From Entamoeba invadens IP1 (lineage: Eukaryota > Evosea > Mastigamoebida > Endamoebidae), in the NCBI RefSeq assembly GCF_000330505.1, contig NW_004440426.1:415728-479727 (forward strand): a DNA stretch of 64,000 nucleotides. Reading direction: 5' to 3'. The number at the start of each line of letters is the position of its first letter. Within the stretch, counting starts at the first letter, position 1. This document shows, in pieces, positions 20,698 through 30,759 of the stretch. A model generated the notes under the pieces. The model ran no database searches, was not told the DNA's origin, and was given only the letters and a program-made list of their open reading frames with translations. The translations under genes were made by a program, and so were the position numbers.

Positions 20698-20937
20698 ATG
20701 TTATTGTATATGTTGTTAAGTGTTGTGTCTTCTACTGAATGGCCCGAGTCGTATAGTGGTGCTCATTACGTATTGCCCACTTTATTGATATTTGGAATTG
20801 GGTTTGCCATGCTTGTAATATGTTCGATTGTTTTTGCGCTTGTTCTGACACTTCGCGAATGGTTGATCAAACGTAAAGCGACAACCCAAGTCTCTGATTT
20901 AGAGAAGATTAACACCCCAATCCCAGATGAAAAGTAG
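20698..20937 (+). CDS. Small single-pass membrane protein, 79 aa
   Basis: The protein starts with a short hydrophobic leader (MLLYMLLSVVSS), followed by about 13 polar residues and a 26-residue membrane segment (about 26-51, LPTLLIFGIGFAMLVICSIV and on). It ends in a charged tail of about 28 residues (REWLIKRK then acidic). This suggests a type I protein with a tiny ectodomain and a cytosolic tail. It has a good TATA-like element upstream and a compact 3' end. No homologous family comes to mind. It resembles in layout, not in sequence, the 105-aa protein at 32660-32977. Confidence 0.65.
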   Translation: MLLYMLLSVVSSTEWPESYSGAHYVLPTLLIFGIGFAMLVICSIVFALVLTLREWLIKRKATTQVSDLEKINTPIPDEK

Positions 20938-21081
20938 TCTAATTACATTTTTTATTATATATATTAATAATTAATATAATTTATTGAATCGTATAGTATA
21001 AATTATTACATATTATAATATAATTTATAATATAAATATAAGTTATAAAAGAATTATAAACAGATTGTTTGGCTCTCGTGT

Positions 21082-21615
21082 TCAGTTTATGTGAGATACT
21101 CTCTCGCAGTCCATATACCGGTTATTTTTAATACTAAAACATGGAATGGTCTCTATCTGGTGTGTTCCAGTACAATTTTCGTCTTGGCCTTTATAAGTGT
21201 TAATGGTTACTATCATGTCATCAACAGTGACTATATACCTCTTGTCTGATATACCAAGCGCACACCCAGTTAAAAGGTAACTATTAATACCATGCTCTTT
21301 GCTTGCCGTCAGTTTATAATTTGCTCCAACCACTTTGGGAAGAACTGGAGATGAAATAAATGTCTGTAATTTGGTGAAGCCAGTCTTGACCAAAAGCGTC
21401 TTTGTAAGGTATTGAGTGCAATCCAAGTCTTCGTAAACTAAAGAAACCAATTGCCCTTTTTCAAAGTAAACTTTAACATGAACGCCATCTTCAGTTTCAT
21501 AACACACTCCTTCTTCCATGTCAATCAAAGAGTCACCAACCGACGTTAAAAAGTGGCGAGAAGATACGGTAGATATTATGAGTATACAACAAAGAATGGA
21601 AAGAGGGGAAGACAT
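21082..21615 (-). CDS. Predicted secreted protein, 177 aa
   Basis: The N-terminus is a clear signal peptide (hydrophobic core ILCCILIISTVSS, likely cleaved after Ser19). The mature part of about 158 residues has eight cysteines and predicted beta strands, one N-glycosylation site (NCTG) and no second membrane span. This suggests a small disulfide-bonded exported or lysosomal protein. I do not recognise the fold. The gene converges on the 79-aa membrane protein gene, with 144 bp between their stops. Confidence 0.7.
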   Translation of the reverse strand: MSSPLSILCCILIISTVSSRHFLTSVGDSLIDMEEGVCYETEDGVHVKVYFEKGQLVSLVYEDLDCTQYLTKTLLVKTGFTKLQTFISSPVLPKVVGANYKLTASKEHGINSYLLTGCALGISDKRYIVTVDDMIVTINTYKGQDENCTGTHQIETIPCFSIKNNRYMDCERVSHIN

Positions 21616-22626
21616 TATTATTTTAGTGTTTTTTTGATTGAGTCAATGATAAATACCACGGAAAATGAATTTAACTATTTAAAAATAGAAAATCCATCAA
21701 ATAAGCTATTTTTATAAATAAAGTTTTTAATAGATGGAAATGTTTCGATAGTATGCTTTAATTTAGACAATTTTACTGGAAATTCAGAGGAAAAATATTT
21801 ACTCTTCTATTTATAAACAAAACGATTGATAAAAAAACAATGCAAATTGTCTGAATCATTTTTTGTTCGTGTAAAACAAGTTTGTTAATGGTTTATTTAT
21901 TAACTAAAAAAATTATATTACTATTAATTATGTTATTATATTATAAACTATTTGTTAACCATAGTAATAATTGCTTCACATTATTAAACACAGAATTATT
22001 TTATTCAGTTTTATGATTTTTTGAAATAGACAATCAATCAACTCTTTTTAATAACAAAATAACAATCAGTAATAATATTTTAATTAAATAGTTTGATAAT
22101 TTATTAATATAATTATTTATTAATATCAATTTAATTTATTTCGAAATTAAAAAAATCAATAAAAAACAATAAAAAATAATAATTTGTGAATGATAAAAAT
22201 TTTGCAATAGTTAAAATAAAGTCCTTGTTATTTTTGTTTTGGCCTGTTATTACTAAAATATTAATTCAATTTCAGATGATTTTTCCTTTTTGGCTTGTGT
22301 AATGTTATGCACATAATATAACCTTTAAAAAATGGAAAATTATATAATAAACTCGAGTTTTCCCGATTTTTAACCCACTTGAATTTTGTTCAATGTTATT
22401 TAAGGTGTTAATAGAAAGAGCGACGATTCAAAAATTAAAAAAAAAACTCTTCTGTTGTTTTTTAAAAATTGAATTATTTTTTTTTGTTTTCATTTCGGCT
22501 TTTTTCTTTTTTTGTTATTATATCACCATAAAAAAACAATAAAAAATTTTAAAATAAGCGAACAACACAGTTTACAATACATACAAGATAATTTAAAAAA
22601 CCCAAATACAAAAAAAAATCAGTCAA
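21616..22626. other. Gene-free AT-rich spacer, 1.0 kb
   Basis: It carries the promoter side of the secreted-protein gene and the 3' side of the NOC3 gene. Long A and T runs occur near 22430-22520. No coding region, RNA gene or repeat is supported. Confidence 0.5.
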
Positions 22627-23584
22627 TCAGTGTCTAATGAGCAATCCCTTAACAGCGAGCACCCACTTTCTGACATCTGGATTAATGTGGTAACGCAGTA
22701 AATCGAATTCCCACAAACACGAATCCGCAGCCTTTGAGTGGTCCGGTTGATCCGTTTCATTGTTAAATTCTAAAAGTTAAACTTTACATAACAAAGACTC
22801 GATAAGTCTCTTTCAATCTATAGAAATAATATATAATTATATAATAAGAATAATTATACAAAATAATACAAACCAGCTATATCGCCCTCTTCGTCTATCA
22901 TATTAATGAATGTATCTTTATACCTCTTAAACATGTAAGTCATCACCGTTCGTAAATCCAGTGCTATTGACGCGTCACAATTCAACATAAGGAGTAACAG
23001 TCGTTTCACAAACGCCGCCACTCGGAGTGGGGGGACCGTCTTGATGTCCAACAACATTATTTTCAAGGACCCAACAAGCATATCTCTATTCTTCACGTTG
23101 TCCTTCCCTATGAAGTCCTTTTGTTCAAATGCAATTTGTCCGATCGTCTTATAGAGCGCGTCATAGAATTTAACGTTATCGACGTTGATCATGAAACTTT
23201 GCAATTTCATCGTGTTGAAAATGGTATAACAGACTCGCACAGTATCGAGCGGACACAACCCATCTGCCTTCTTTGTCAGCAATTGTTCTAAAAGTTTGAT
23301 GATGTCCATTAAGAAGTCGTAATTGATTTTATACGTGTGTAGTGCCATTCCCTCAAGTACCATAGGTATCATCGGCGAATCCAAATTCGTTTTCAATATT
23401 CTAAAATATGTTCTGAAGACGGTATCAAGTACTAACATGTTATACTTTTTCTTTTCCTCTGAACTGTATTTCGCCTCAACTAGTCGAACATCCTTATCCA
23501 ACTTCCGTTCAATTCTCAAGACTTTCAATTGTCTTCTTGTAAATTGTCCCTTAGTGTTGACCTTCTTCCTCTCTTCTTTTCTTT
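22627..23584 (-). CDS. NOC3-like ribosome biogenesis factor, C-terminal exons
   Basis: Two exons are clear: 23584-22874 and 22769-22627, joined by a 104-nt intron (GTTTGTATT to CTTTTAG) that keeps frame. The product has the CBF/NOC3 pattern: LDTVFRTYFRILK, SPMIPMVLEGMALHTYKINYDF, VKFYDALYKTIG, and after the intron CLWEFDLLRYHINPDVRKW, the conserved NOC3 C-terminal motif. NOC3 is a nucleolar protein in 60S pre-ribosome assembly and export, and in yeast also takes part in replication licensing. A TAG acceptor at 23587-23585 suggests a further intron upstream; the N-terminal half should then lie in or beyond the assembly gap. An intact NOC3 is about 600 aa or more, so most of the N-terminus is not visible. 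Confidence 0.85.
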
Positions 23585-23639
23585 CTATATGTCATTCATA
23601 TATTCTCTTTCAGACGTTTCAATAGAATACAATACAACA

Positions 23640-23757
23640 GTGAAATAAAGAAATCGAATAATATAATAATATTTTAGTATAAAAATATTATAATATTATT
23701 AAAATAATATAATAATAATATATAATAATATATAATAATAAGATTATAATATTATAA
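23640..23757. repeat. AT microsatellite bordering the gap
   Basis: Imperfect ATATAATA and TAATAATA repeats continue to the first N. A simple repeat next to a fixed-size gap is a common cause of assembly breaks. Confidence 0.7.
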
Positions 23758-23857
23758 NNNNNNNNNNNNNNNNNNNNNNNNNNNNNNNNNNNNNNNNNNN
23801 NNNNNNNNNNNNNNNNNNNNNNNNNNNNNNNNNNNNNNNNNNNNNNNNNNNNNNNNN
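23758..23857. other. Assembly gap of exactly 100 N
   Basis: One hundred unknown bases. The round number suggests a placeholder of unknown true length. The gap probably hides part of the NOC3 gene. Confidence 0.98.
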
Positions 23858-24017
23858 ACTTCGTCTCTTCAAATTTTTCAGCTTCCGGTAACTTCTCAGA
23901 AACTAAATTGTCGTTTTCGGTCTTCCCTTCATTAGGGTCAGACTCTCGATATTCCTCGACATTTTCGTCACTTTCATCTCCGTCTTCGTATGTGTCTTTT
24001 TGCTTCTCACGAGACAT
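23858..24017 (-). CDS. Acidic N-terminal coding segment, probably the first exon of the NOC3 gene
   Basis: From the ATG at 24017 the minus strand is open for about 53 codons into the gap. The product is rich in Glu, Asp, Lys and Ser (DGDESDENVEEY, EKLPEAEKFEE). Such acidic N-termini are common in nucleolar assembly factors. It lies upstream of, and on the same strand as, the NOC3 C-terminal exons, with only the gap and a microsatellite between. The link is inferred and could be wrong if the gap hides a gene boundary. Confidence 0.55.
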
Positions 24018-24076
24018 CAAATTAAACTGTATTTCATAGGTTTTTATATATTCCTTTTTAACCTGTTTCGTATAAA

Positions 24077-24121
24077 TGTTATTAAAATTGTTATTAAAAT
24101 TGTTATTAAAATGTTATTAAA
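24077..24121. repeat. Tandem repeat in a bidirectional promoter region
   Basis: Four near-identical units of TTGTTATTAAAA (11-12 bp) lie in the 252-bp spacer between two divergent genes, NOC3 (minus) and DDX10-like (plus). Confidence 0.7.
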
Positions 24122-24269
24122 AAAACAGTCTTTTGAAAAAAATCAAAGGGTTTAAAATGAACTTTTATTAGTGAACAAATTATATTTAAATTATTAATTT
24201 AACAATAAAAGAATAGAATTTGTTTTTTGATGAAACTACTTAGAAACTTGAAAGAAAGAAAAGCATTTG

Positions 24270-26387
24270 ATGAAGAAAAAAGAACAACAACAAAACACAA
24301 TTGCTGAAATTAATGAACTTATTGCGCGAATCAAAGCAGAGGCGCCTCCTCGTGGAGTGAACCCATTGTTGTCTGAAACTGCTATTGGAAAGGATTACAC
24401 TGTATCATACCCCGATGCAAAGAAGTTTTCTGAATTTCCAATAAGTAAGGAAACCCTAAAATCATTGACCGAGAATGGTTTTACTGTTATGACGCCCATT
24501 CAAAGAGCAATAATTCCTCATTGTTTAATTGGCCGTGATGTAATTGGTGCTGCCAAAACGGGGAGTGGGAAGACTTTAAGTTATTTGATACCATTGATTG
24601 AATATATGTATCGTTCCCAGTGGTTTGAACGTGGTGGCCTTTGTGCATTAGTTATGGCACCCACCCGTGAGTTGGCACAACAAATCTTTGACGTCTACAG
24701 CAAAATAGCTGGTGATAAATATAACGCGGCTTTAATCACAGGAGGAAAAGACGAGAAACTAGAGGCAAAAGCTTTGTACCAAACAAACTTTTTAGTGTGC
24801 ACCCCAGGAAGGTTGTTGTACCACTTAGAAAACACTCCAAAGTTCAATGTCACGCCACTCAGGTTTTTAGTGTTGGACGAAGCCGACAGAATTTTAGACA
24901 TGGGCTTTAAGAAGGAGCTCACCAGTATATTGGACTATTTACCAAAGAAACGGCAAACCCTACTTTTCTCAGCAACACAAACAAAAAGCGTCAAAGACTT
25001 AATTCGCCTTTCTTTAACACACCCGGAGTTCATATCAGTCGACGAACAGTCTGAATTTTCTACTCCGGAGAACTTAAAGCAGTTTTGTCTGATTTTGAAG
25101 GAAAGGCAGAAGGTCAATGTCCTCTTCTCCTTCCTCAAAACACACACAAACTCCAAAATTATCGTCTTCTTCCAAACCTGCAAACAAGTCCGGTTCTTCT
25201 TTGAAACGTTCAAACAACTCAGATGCGGGCTCGAACTCAATTTACTGTATGGAAAGCAATCTGCAAATTCAAGATATTCAAGATATGAGTCATTCGCTGA
25301 ACTCGAAAGGGGCGCACTCTTTTGCACTGATATTGCATCGCGAGGGTTAGACGTCAAAAATGTTGACTGGATTATCCAGTACGACTGTCCTGAAGACACT
25401 GCACAGTACATTCATAGAGCTGGGAGAACTGCAAGGTATAACAAAGCCGGAAATGCGTTGTTACTTCTTTCTGAGCAACAGAGCTCGTTTGTTGAGAAAC
25501 TTCAGAAGGTCAAAGTGCCTATAGTTCGCATGATGCCAAACAAAAGGATGTTGAAAGATATAGCCGATGAAATTACACATTTGATGATGGAGTATCCCTT
25601 TTTGAAAGGATATGGGATGTCTGCAATAAAAGCTTATACATATAGTCTGACGAAGATGAGTGACAAGTCCATCTTTGATCCTGAAAAAGTCGACAAAATG
25701 GGGATCCAAGCAGCTTATGGCTTAGGGACAAAAGACATCAGTTTAAATGCATTAGAAGCCGAGAAAATCAAAAAAGAAGAAGACGAGTGTAAGAAGCCGA
25801 CTGAAGTGATTAAAGACAAAGAAGAGATTATTCAAGAAAAATATGTGATCGAAGAGAATACCAGTGAAAGTGACGATGATGACTTAATGAAAGTTTCTAA
25901 GAAACAATTGATGGACGAAGTGCCACTCGACGAAAAAGAGAAAGTCACTCCCCCCAAAGAAACATCACAAGAAACACAAACAAAAGAAGAAAAAGAAGAA
26001 AGTGAAGAAAATGCCTCATCGGAAAGTACCTCAACGAGCGAAGAAAGTGAAAAAGAAGACCAAAAAATGGAAGAAGAAAAGATTACCAATGGCAAAGAAA
26101 CAACTCAAAGCACTGAAGCAAGTGAAGAGGAAAATGAAGAAGAAGAGAACGACGGCGATTTCGCAGCTCGAATGGAAGAAGAAGTTCGAATAGCAAATGA
26201 AGAAGACAAGCAACGCGAACGTGAACGAAATAGGTTAAGGCGTGTACAAGAGAGAAACAAATACCTTGGCCTCGCAGATATAAGAATTGACGATCGAAAA
26301 CATTCACTTGATATAAGTCAACCAACTACTAAAAGGAGTGTCGAAGATTTACTTAAGGAGAAGTTGAAGGGAAGTTCCTTACTTTGA
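24270..26387 (+). CDS. DEAD-box RNA helicase, DDX10/Dbp4-like
   Basis: 705 residues from the ATG at 24270. Motifs: the Q-motif region FSEFPISKETLKSLTENG with MTPIQ (54-78), motif I AAKTGSGKT (94-102), PTREL (131-135), DEAD inside LDEADRILDMGF (202-213), SATQT (234-238), the motif V region TDIASRGLD and HRAGRTAR (382-389). The combination GAAKTGSGKT, DEADRILDMGF and FSATQT is characteristic of the DDX10/Dbp4 branch, and a helical C-terminal extension (about 400-490) fits the domain found after the helicase core in that group. Residues 490-660 are Glu/Lys/Ser-rich and probably disordered. Dbp4 acts in early 40S processing and snoRNA release. It shares a short divergent promoter region with the NOC3 gene. 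Confidence 0.9.
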   Translation: MKKKEQQQNTIAEINELIARIKAEAPPRGVNPLLSETAIGKDYTVSYPDAKKFSEFPISKETLKSLTENGFTVMTPIQRAIIPHCLIGRDVIGAAKTGSGKTLSYLIPLIEYMYRSQWFERGGLCALVMAPTRELAQQIFDVYSKIAGDKYNAALITGGKDEKLEAKALYQTNFLVCTPGRLLYHLENTPKFNVTPLRFLVLDEADRILDMGFKKELTSILDYLPKKRQTLLFSATQTKSVKDLIRLSLTHPEFISVDEQSEFSTPENLKQFCLILKERQKVNVLFSFLKTHTNSKIIVFFQTCKQVRFFFETFKQLRCGLELNLLYGKQSANSRYSRYESFAELERGALFCTDIASRGLDVKNVDWIIQYDCPEDTAQYIHRAGRTARYNKAGNALLLLSEQQSSFVEKLQKVKVPIVRMMPNKRMLKDIADEITHLMMEYPFLKGYGMSAIKAYTYSLTKMSDKSIFDPEKVDKMGIQAAYGLGTKDISLNALEAEKIKKEEDECKKPTEVIKDKEEIIQEKYVIEENTSESDDDDLMKVSKKQLMDEVPLDEKEKVTPPKETSQETQTKEEKEESEENASSESTSTSEESEKEDQKMEEEKITNGKETTQSTEASEEENEEEENDGDFAARMEEEVRIANEEDKQRERERNRLRRVQERNKYLGLADIRIDDRKHSLDISQPTTKRSVEDLLKEKLKGSSLL

Positions 26388-26418
26388 TTGATTTTTTATT
26401 ACCAACGGTTTCGGCGTT

Positions 26419-26459
26419 ACACCGTGACGGGTCTGTTCTGAAATGACCCGTCACTGTGT
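26419..26459 (+). other. Strong stem-loop downstream of the DDX10-like gene
   Basis: ACACCGTGACGGGTC (26419-26433) pairs with GACCCGTCACTGTGT (26445-26459) with one mismatch over 15 bp and an 11-base loop. A third ACGGGTC copy follows at 26461. The stem is much richer in G+C than its surroundings. It lies 31 bases after the stop codon, between two convergent genes, so it may be in a 3' UTR or mark a 3'-end or transcription barrier. Confidence 0.75.
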
Positions 26460-26625
26460 TACGGGTCAATTTAAGAATGACCTTTTCAATACTACTAATC
26501 TTAGTCAATTATACTAAGACGTGTGAGTAATTTGTGTAAGATTTTTTATTTGAGTATGGATGAAATGAAACAAAATGGATGGTATTTGGATGTGTTGAAA
26601 GAAGACAAACAGAATAACACATGAA

Positions 26626-27111
26626 TTAATAAATGACTTGAAACAACTCTTTGCTGACTGGTTTGAAAGCGGAGTCAAGTTCTTTTTTATCACCAAAGGT
26701 CATACCTTCCTCTTCCCCGACCGACTTGACCCAATGCCCTTTAAACCTCTTTTGCCGCTGATGTGTGTTTCGAAGGTAATGTGAGAAATACCGGTTCTTC
26801 ACTGAGTTTGGTGCTCTCCCGGGGAGAAAAGTACTAATTAACTTCCATTTGTTTCCTAAGACTTGTTGTTTGTCTAAAAGAATTTTATCCTCTTCGGGAG
26901 TCCACTCGACTTTGTCGGCATCGTTTTTGGACTCTTTTCGCTTTTTGATGTGGACACTTTCATTCTTTTTAATTGGCGCGTGGAAAGCGTCTGGGCAGTC
27001 CTGAATATATAACAGTCCGTCCGAGTCTTTTTGGCGCCCAATACTCATCAACTCGATATGCTTTGTATTTAAGTTCAATACAAAACATTTTAGAATACTT
27101 GGACACTGCAT
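26626..27111 (-). CDS. Single-Myb/SANT-domain DNA-binding protein
   Basis: 161 residues. Residues 68-116 form one Myb repeat: WTPEEDKILLDKQQVLGNKW, then KLISTFLPGRAPNSVKNRYF, with the three regularly spaced aromatic positions (Trp70, Trp89, and Phe/Tyr near 108) and a recognition helix SVKNRYFSHYLRN. The N-terminal 60 residues are not a second repeat. The segment before the domain (48-67) is Lys-rich, a possible nuclear signal. Single-Myb proteins of this kind act as transcription factors in Entamoeba. It converges with the DDX10-like gene. Confidence 0.85.
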   Translation of the reverse strand: MQCPSILKCFVLNLNTKHIELMSIGRQKDSDGLLYIQDCPDAFHAPIKKNESVHIKKRKESKNDADKVEWTPEEDKILLDKQQVLGNKWKLISTFLPGRAPNSVKNRYFSHYLRNTHQRQKRFKGHWVKSVGEEEGMTFGDKKELDSAFKPVSKELFQVIY

Positions 27112-28431
27112 TTTTGCTGTTGTGTATTTTTTCGTGTTTTATTGTTTATATTACACCATGTTTTCTATGAAAAAACAATGGGTATTGGGTTAAACATAGT
27201 ACTCAAAGCTATGTAAAGCTCTATATGCCAAAGGTAAATTAGTAAAAGGTATAGAATATTACAAATCTATTTTTATTCATTAAGTGGGGTTCATAAAACA
27301 TGGTGTAGCGCTATTAAACGCGCCCTATTTTCCTCATTCTTTTAATTGAAAAAACCTATTAGTATTGGTACAAAATAATTAAAACTGCTACTGGAACTTA
27401 AATACACGGGAAACTCCAACTACCTTTGGTTGGAAAAAATTAAATATAACAAAAAAAATGCACGCCGGAAAATTATTGCAGTTTTTTTTGTCAAAAATAA
27501 AAATTCTATGTTTGGCTATTTTAACAGTTTAAAAATAAAAATTTCGACTTCTCGCAGCCAATTTGGTCAAAAAAACGCATTTTGCTCTCAAAAAAATCAA
27601 AAACTGTCCGAAACTATTTCTCATCGTTCTTTTTATTAAAAGTAACTAATAACCATTTAATAGTATTTTAAATTAAAAAATGGTATGGCAAACCATGTTG
27701 GTGGTAATAAAACTGCATTTTGATTGATTCTATTTTTAATTATTTTGTTTCAAGTATTTTAGTTTCTTTTGTTTACTGGACAATATATTTGGATAAATTC
27801 CTGATAATTTGCGTTATAAACTAGCATTATAATAATACTTTTAGAATATGCCAAACACACTTTTGAACAAGCCGACAAATGTTTAAAATAATCTCCCGAA
27901 AAAACCAATCTTTTCTTGACAACCATTTTAAGTGAAGAAAAGTCAGTTTAAAAATTTTGAATGAAAATATTAACACACGTTTTCTTTCATTTTTCCTTGA
28001 TAAACAATTGTAATACTCGCATGATTTTGGGATGAAATCACCGAAAACAATTGAATAAAATACTCTTTGTTTTTTTACTGTTTGGAGGCATATTGATTTA
28101 TTTTTTTAAAAAACTGTTTTATTTCTTTGATTTGTTCTGTAATTGAATTGAGTTTTCACCAAACCGGTACTTTTGCCGTTTCCTATTCCATTTATTATCG
28201 TTGATTATAATTATACTTTATAAAGTATAATTGTTATTAACATTTTAAATTAATAAGTTTGGTATTTTTTATTAATGATTATATTATCAACACTTTAATT
28301 ATTTTTAATTTCCTAATAAATTAATAAAAAAAAATTAGTATTAATTTATTAGTAATATATACTAAAATAAATAGTAAAAAAACTTATTATATTAAATTAT
28401 AAAGAGTAATAAAGTTAATTAGTCAAATAAA
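27112..28431. other. Gene-free spacer, 1.3 kb, with a short inverted repeat
   Basis: TACACCATGTTTTCTATGAA (27152-27171) recurs inverted at 27290-27307 (TTCATAAAACATGGTGTA), with about 118 bp between. This could be a tiny foldback element or a chance palindrome. The only forward frame of note (27430-27639) is Lys/Asn-rich low complexity without a motif, and I do not call it a gene. Confidence 0.5.
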
Positions 28432-29366
28432 TTAGCAGCAAGAGGCTCCCTCGTCTTTTGGTTGAATTTGTTTCGAAAGATCGACGGCATCTGCGTTTGG
28501 TTTTGGGTTAACAAGATCGGAGAATGTTTTAAAAATTAGGCGGGTAATCTTAGCCATCGCCTCCTCGACCGCCAGCCCACTTTTTGCTGATGTCAAAATG
28601 CCATCCGCGTATTTTTGTTCGTCGACTTTAGCACGAAGGTCTTCTTCGGCGCGTTTTAACTCGGCTTCAGTTAAAGCGTCTGCTTTGTTCCCGACAAGTA
28701 ACGCGGGAATTGATTGTTCGTTGAATTTGACTTTATTTTCAAGATCATCTTTCCAGCGATCGGTGGCGTTGAATGTTTCTGGATTTGTTAAGTCATACAT
28801 GATTATAGCTCCATGCGCTCCATTATACTATTAAGTTATTACTTTCATTACTATAATACTTTCTAATTAAAATTACTAATAATTAAAGTTAACAAACATA
28901 TACACGTGTCATAGCTATATACTTTTCTTGCCCAGCTCTTGTGTTACTTCAATTCAAATTGGTCGTATTATATATTATAATTTTATTATAATTATATTAT
29001 TAACAAACCTATATCCCATAATCGCAATTCTACATCTTTGTCATCTACTGTTGTCATTTTGACGGCAAAGTCAACACCAATCTTCTCTGTTATTTTTGTA
29101 TATTCTATTATTCTATTATTTTATTATTCTATTACTATTCAATTAATTAATATATTAATTAATTAACAAACAGTCGGGCGATATAATTGATCGAACACCC
29201 CATGACAATACTTTCTTATTGTACTTGTCTTTCCGACATTTGGTTCGCCAATAACAATAATTTTAAGTTGTAAAGTTTCTTTCAAGTCGTCCTATTGTGT
29301 AAGTCACGACATTAGTTACACCATTCAATAAAATGTTTTAACATCTGTTACTAGAGAACAAACCAT
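28432..29366 (-). CDS. Rab32-like small GTPase, five exons, start codon alone in exon 1
   Basis: Splicing gives a complete 210-residue Rab. Minus-strand exons are 29366-29364 (ATG only), 29291-29172, 29084-29009, 28935-28898 and 28827-28432. Introns are 72, 87, 73 and 70 nt, all starting GTTTGTT. The product has P-loop GEPNVGKT, IGVDFAVKM, LWDIAGQEKY, MTRVYYNGAHGA, GNKAD and TSAKSG, and ends in GASCC. WDIAGQE (Ile instead of the usual Thr) together with IGVDFAVK and MTRVYY are hallmarks of the Rab32/38 subfamily, which works on lysosome-related organelles and phagosomes. An in-frame TAG directly precedes exon 2, which forces an upstream start and supports the ATG-only exon. The exon 3 acceptor could also be used a few bases earlier. 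Confidence 0.9.
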
Positions 29367-29938
29367 TCCTCTTGTTTTTTTTAAGATCTCAGCATATTTT
29401 TATTTGAACCCAAGACCAGAACAATCCGTATGCTTCTCTAATCTCTGTTTTTTTATTGGATTTCTGGTATTTTATTGGTTCTTTTTTATTAGTCAATTTA
29501 TTCCTTCTCTTTGGTAGAATTAATGCCTTTTAAGTGCTTTTTCAATCTTATTTACTGTACTATATGTATTTGTTTTATTATTATAATATTTATGGTACTG
29601 TTAATAGTGATGGTAAAAACCTTTTCAAAAAGCCTTTTAATAAAAAACTAAAGGAGATTGAAATATTTTGTAAACAATTAATTATAGTTTATTTATAATA
29701 ATTATATAATTTCAATTATTCAGAAAAACAAATTCAAAAAATTGCAATTAAGAAAAATCCAAAAACTTGGAATATTATTGATTTTTGAATTATATTTATT
29801 TTTCAACCATTAAAATAGTTTGGATATCATAACAGAATAGTTATTTATTTATCAAACAATTTAACATATTTAATAGTTAATTATGTTATAACATAAAATT
29901 ATTCAACATTCTATAAAACTTAAACATAAAAAATGACA
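29367..29938. other. Gene-free AT-rich spacer
   Basis: The first 100 bases are the 5' flank of the Rab32-like gene; the remainder leads to the 3' end of a membrane-protein gene on the same strand. No other feature is seen. Confidence 0.5.
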
Positions 29939-30589
29939 TTACTTTTTTCTTGCAACAAAAGAGATGATCGCAATAGCGGCGAGTGGAACGATAACCGCAA
30001 TCCAAATATTAACGTGTACTTCCTTTCCTTTCGTTTTGATTTTTGTTTTTTCGTTTTGTTGGACTGTTTCACAATTTGAACATTTACACAGAGCTCCAAG
30101 AGAAACAATTCCCTCTTTATTACATGAATACTTTTTATTCCTCATATTATTTGCTTTACAAAAAACTTCAGTAATTGGAATACCATATGGTTTGGTACAC
30201 AAAACGTCTTTAAAGGCCTTTACTTCATATCCTTTATCACTTTCTTTTTCAACACTGACATACATCACACTCTTTTCGCTCTTGCAACTCTTTTGCAGTG
30301 TAATTCCAGTGCACTTTTTTTCTTGAACATTGGTGCAGGCTACTTTATAGTTATCGCTGAAGTCGCACTCCGTACCAATCGCCTCTCCGCTCCCACACGC
30401 AACTGGAACACAAACCTCCACGACGTTTTTACCAACAGAATTACGACGGGGAGCACCACTCCCATAATTTTGTGGATGTGGAAATTTACTCGTGTAAGCT
30501 CCATTCTTTCGTGCTTTCTTAAAGCGCATTCTTTTGACTGCTGAGACCTCGCCCACAATCATAAGGATACAGACTACAAACAGCCGCAT
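29939..30589 (-). CDS. Cysteine-rich type I membrane protein, 216 aa
   Basis: From the ATG at 30589 the protein opens with a signal peptide (MRLFVVCILMIVGEVSA). A basic stretch follows (KRMRFKKARK), then a cysteine-rich region with about 14 cysteines between residues 60 and 180, including LCKCSNC. It ends with one membrane segment (about 194-212, IWIAVIVPLAAIAIISFVA) and a cytosolic RKK. The layout is that of a cell-surface or endomembrane protein with a disulfide-rich ectodomain. The family is unknown to me. A longer non-ATG frame extends upstream but the signal peptide decides this start. Confidence 0.7.
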   Translation of the reverse strand: MRLFVVCILMIVGEVSAVKRMRFKKARKNGAYTSKFPHPQNYGSGAPRRNSVGKNVVEVCVPVACGSGEAIGTECDFSDNYKVACTNVQEKKCTGITLQKSCKSEKSVMYVSVEKESDKGYEVKAFKDVLCTKPYGIPITEVFCKANNMRNKKYSCNKEGIVSLGALCKCSNCETVQQNEKTKIKTKGKEVHVNIWIAVIVPLAAIAIISFVARKK

Positions 30590-30759
30590 ACCAATTTTGA
30601 GTTCTTTCAAGTTCGTTGTCAATGAACTCCGTTACGTATATAGTTTATTTTACTATCAAATTGAATTGCCATATAAACTATATAATATAACAATTTTTAC
30701 TTAAATAGTATAGTAAAACAAAATAGTAAAACAACTAATACTTTAATGGTTAAATGCAA

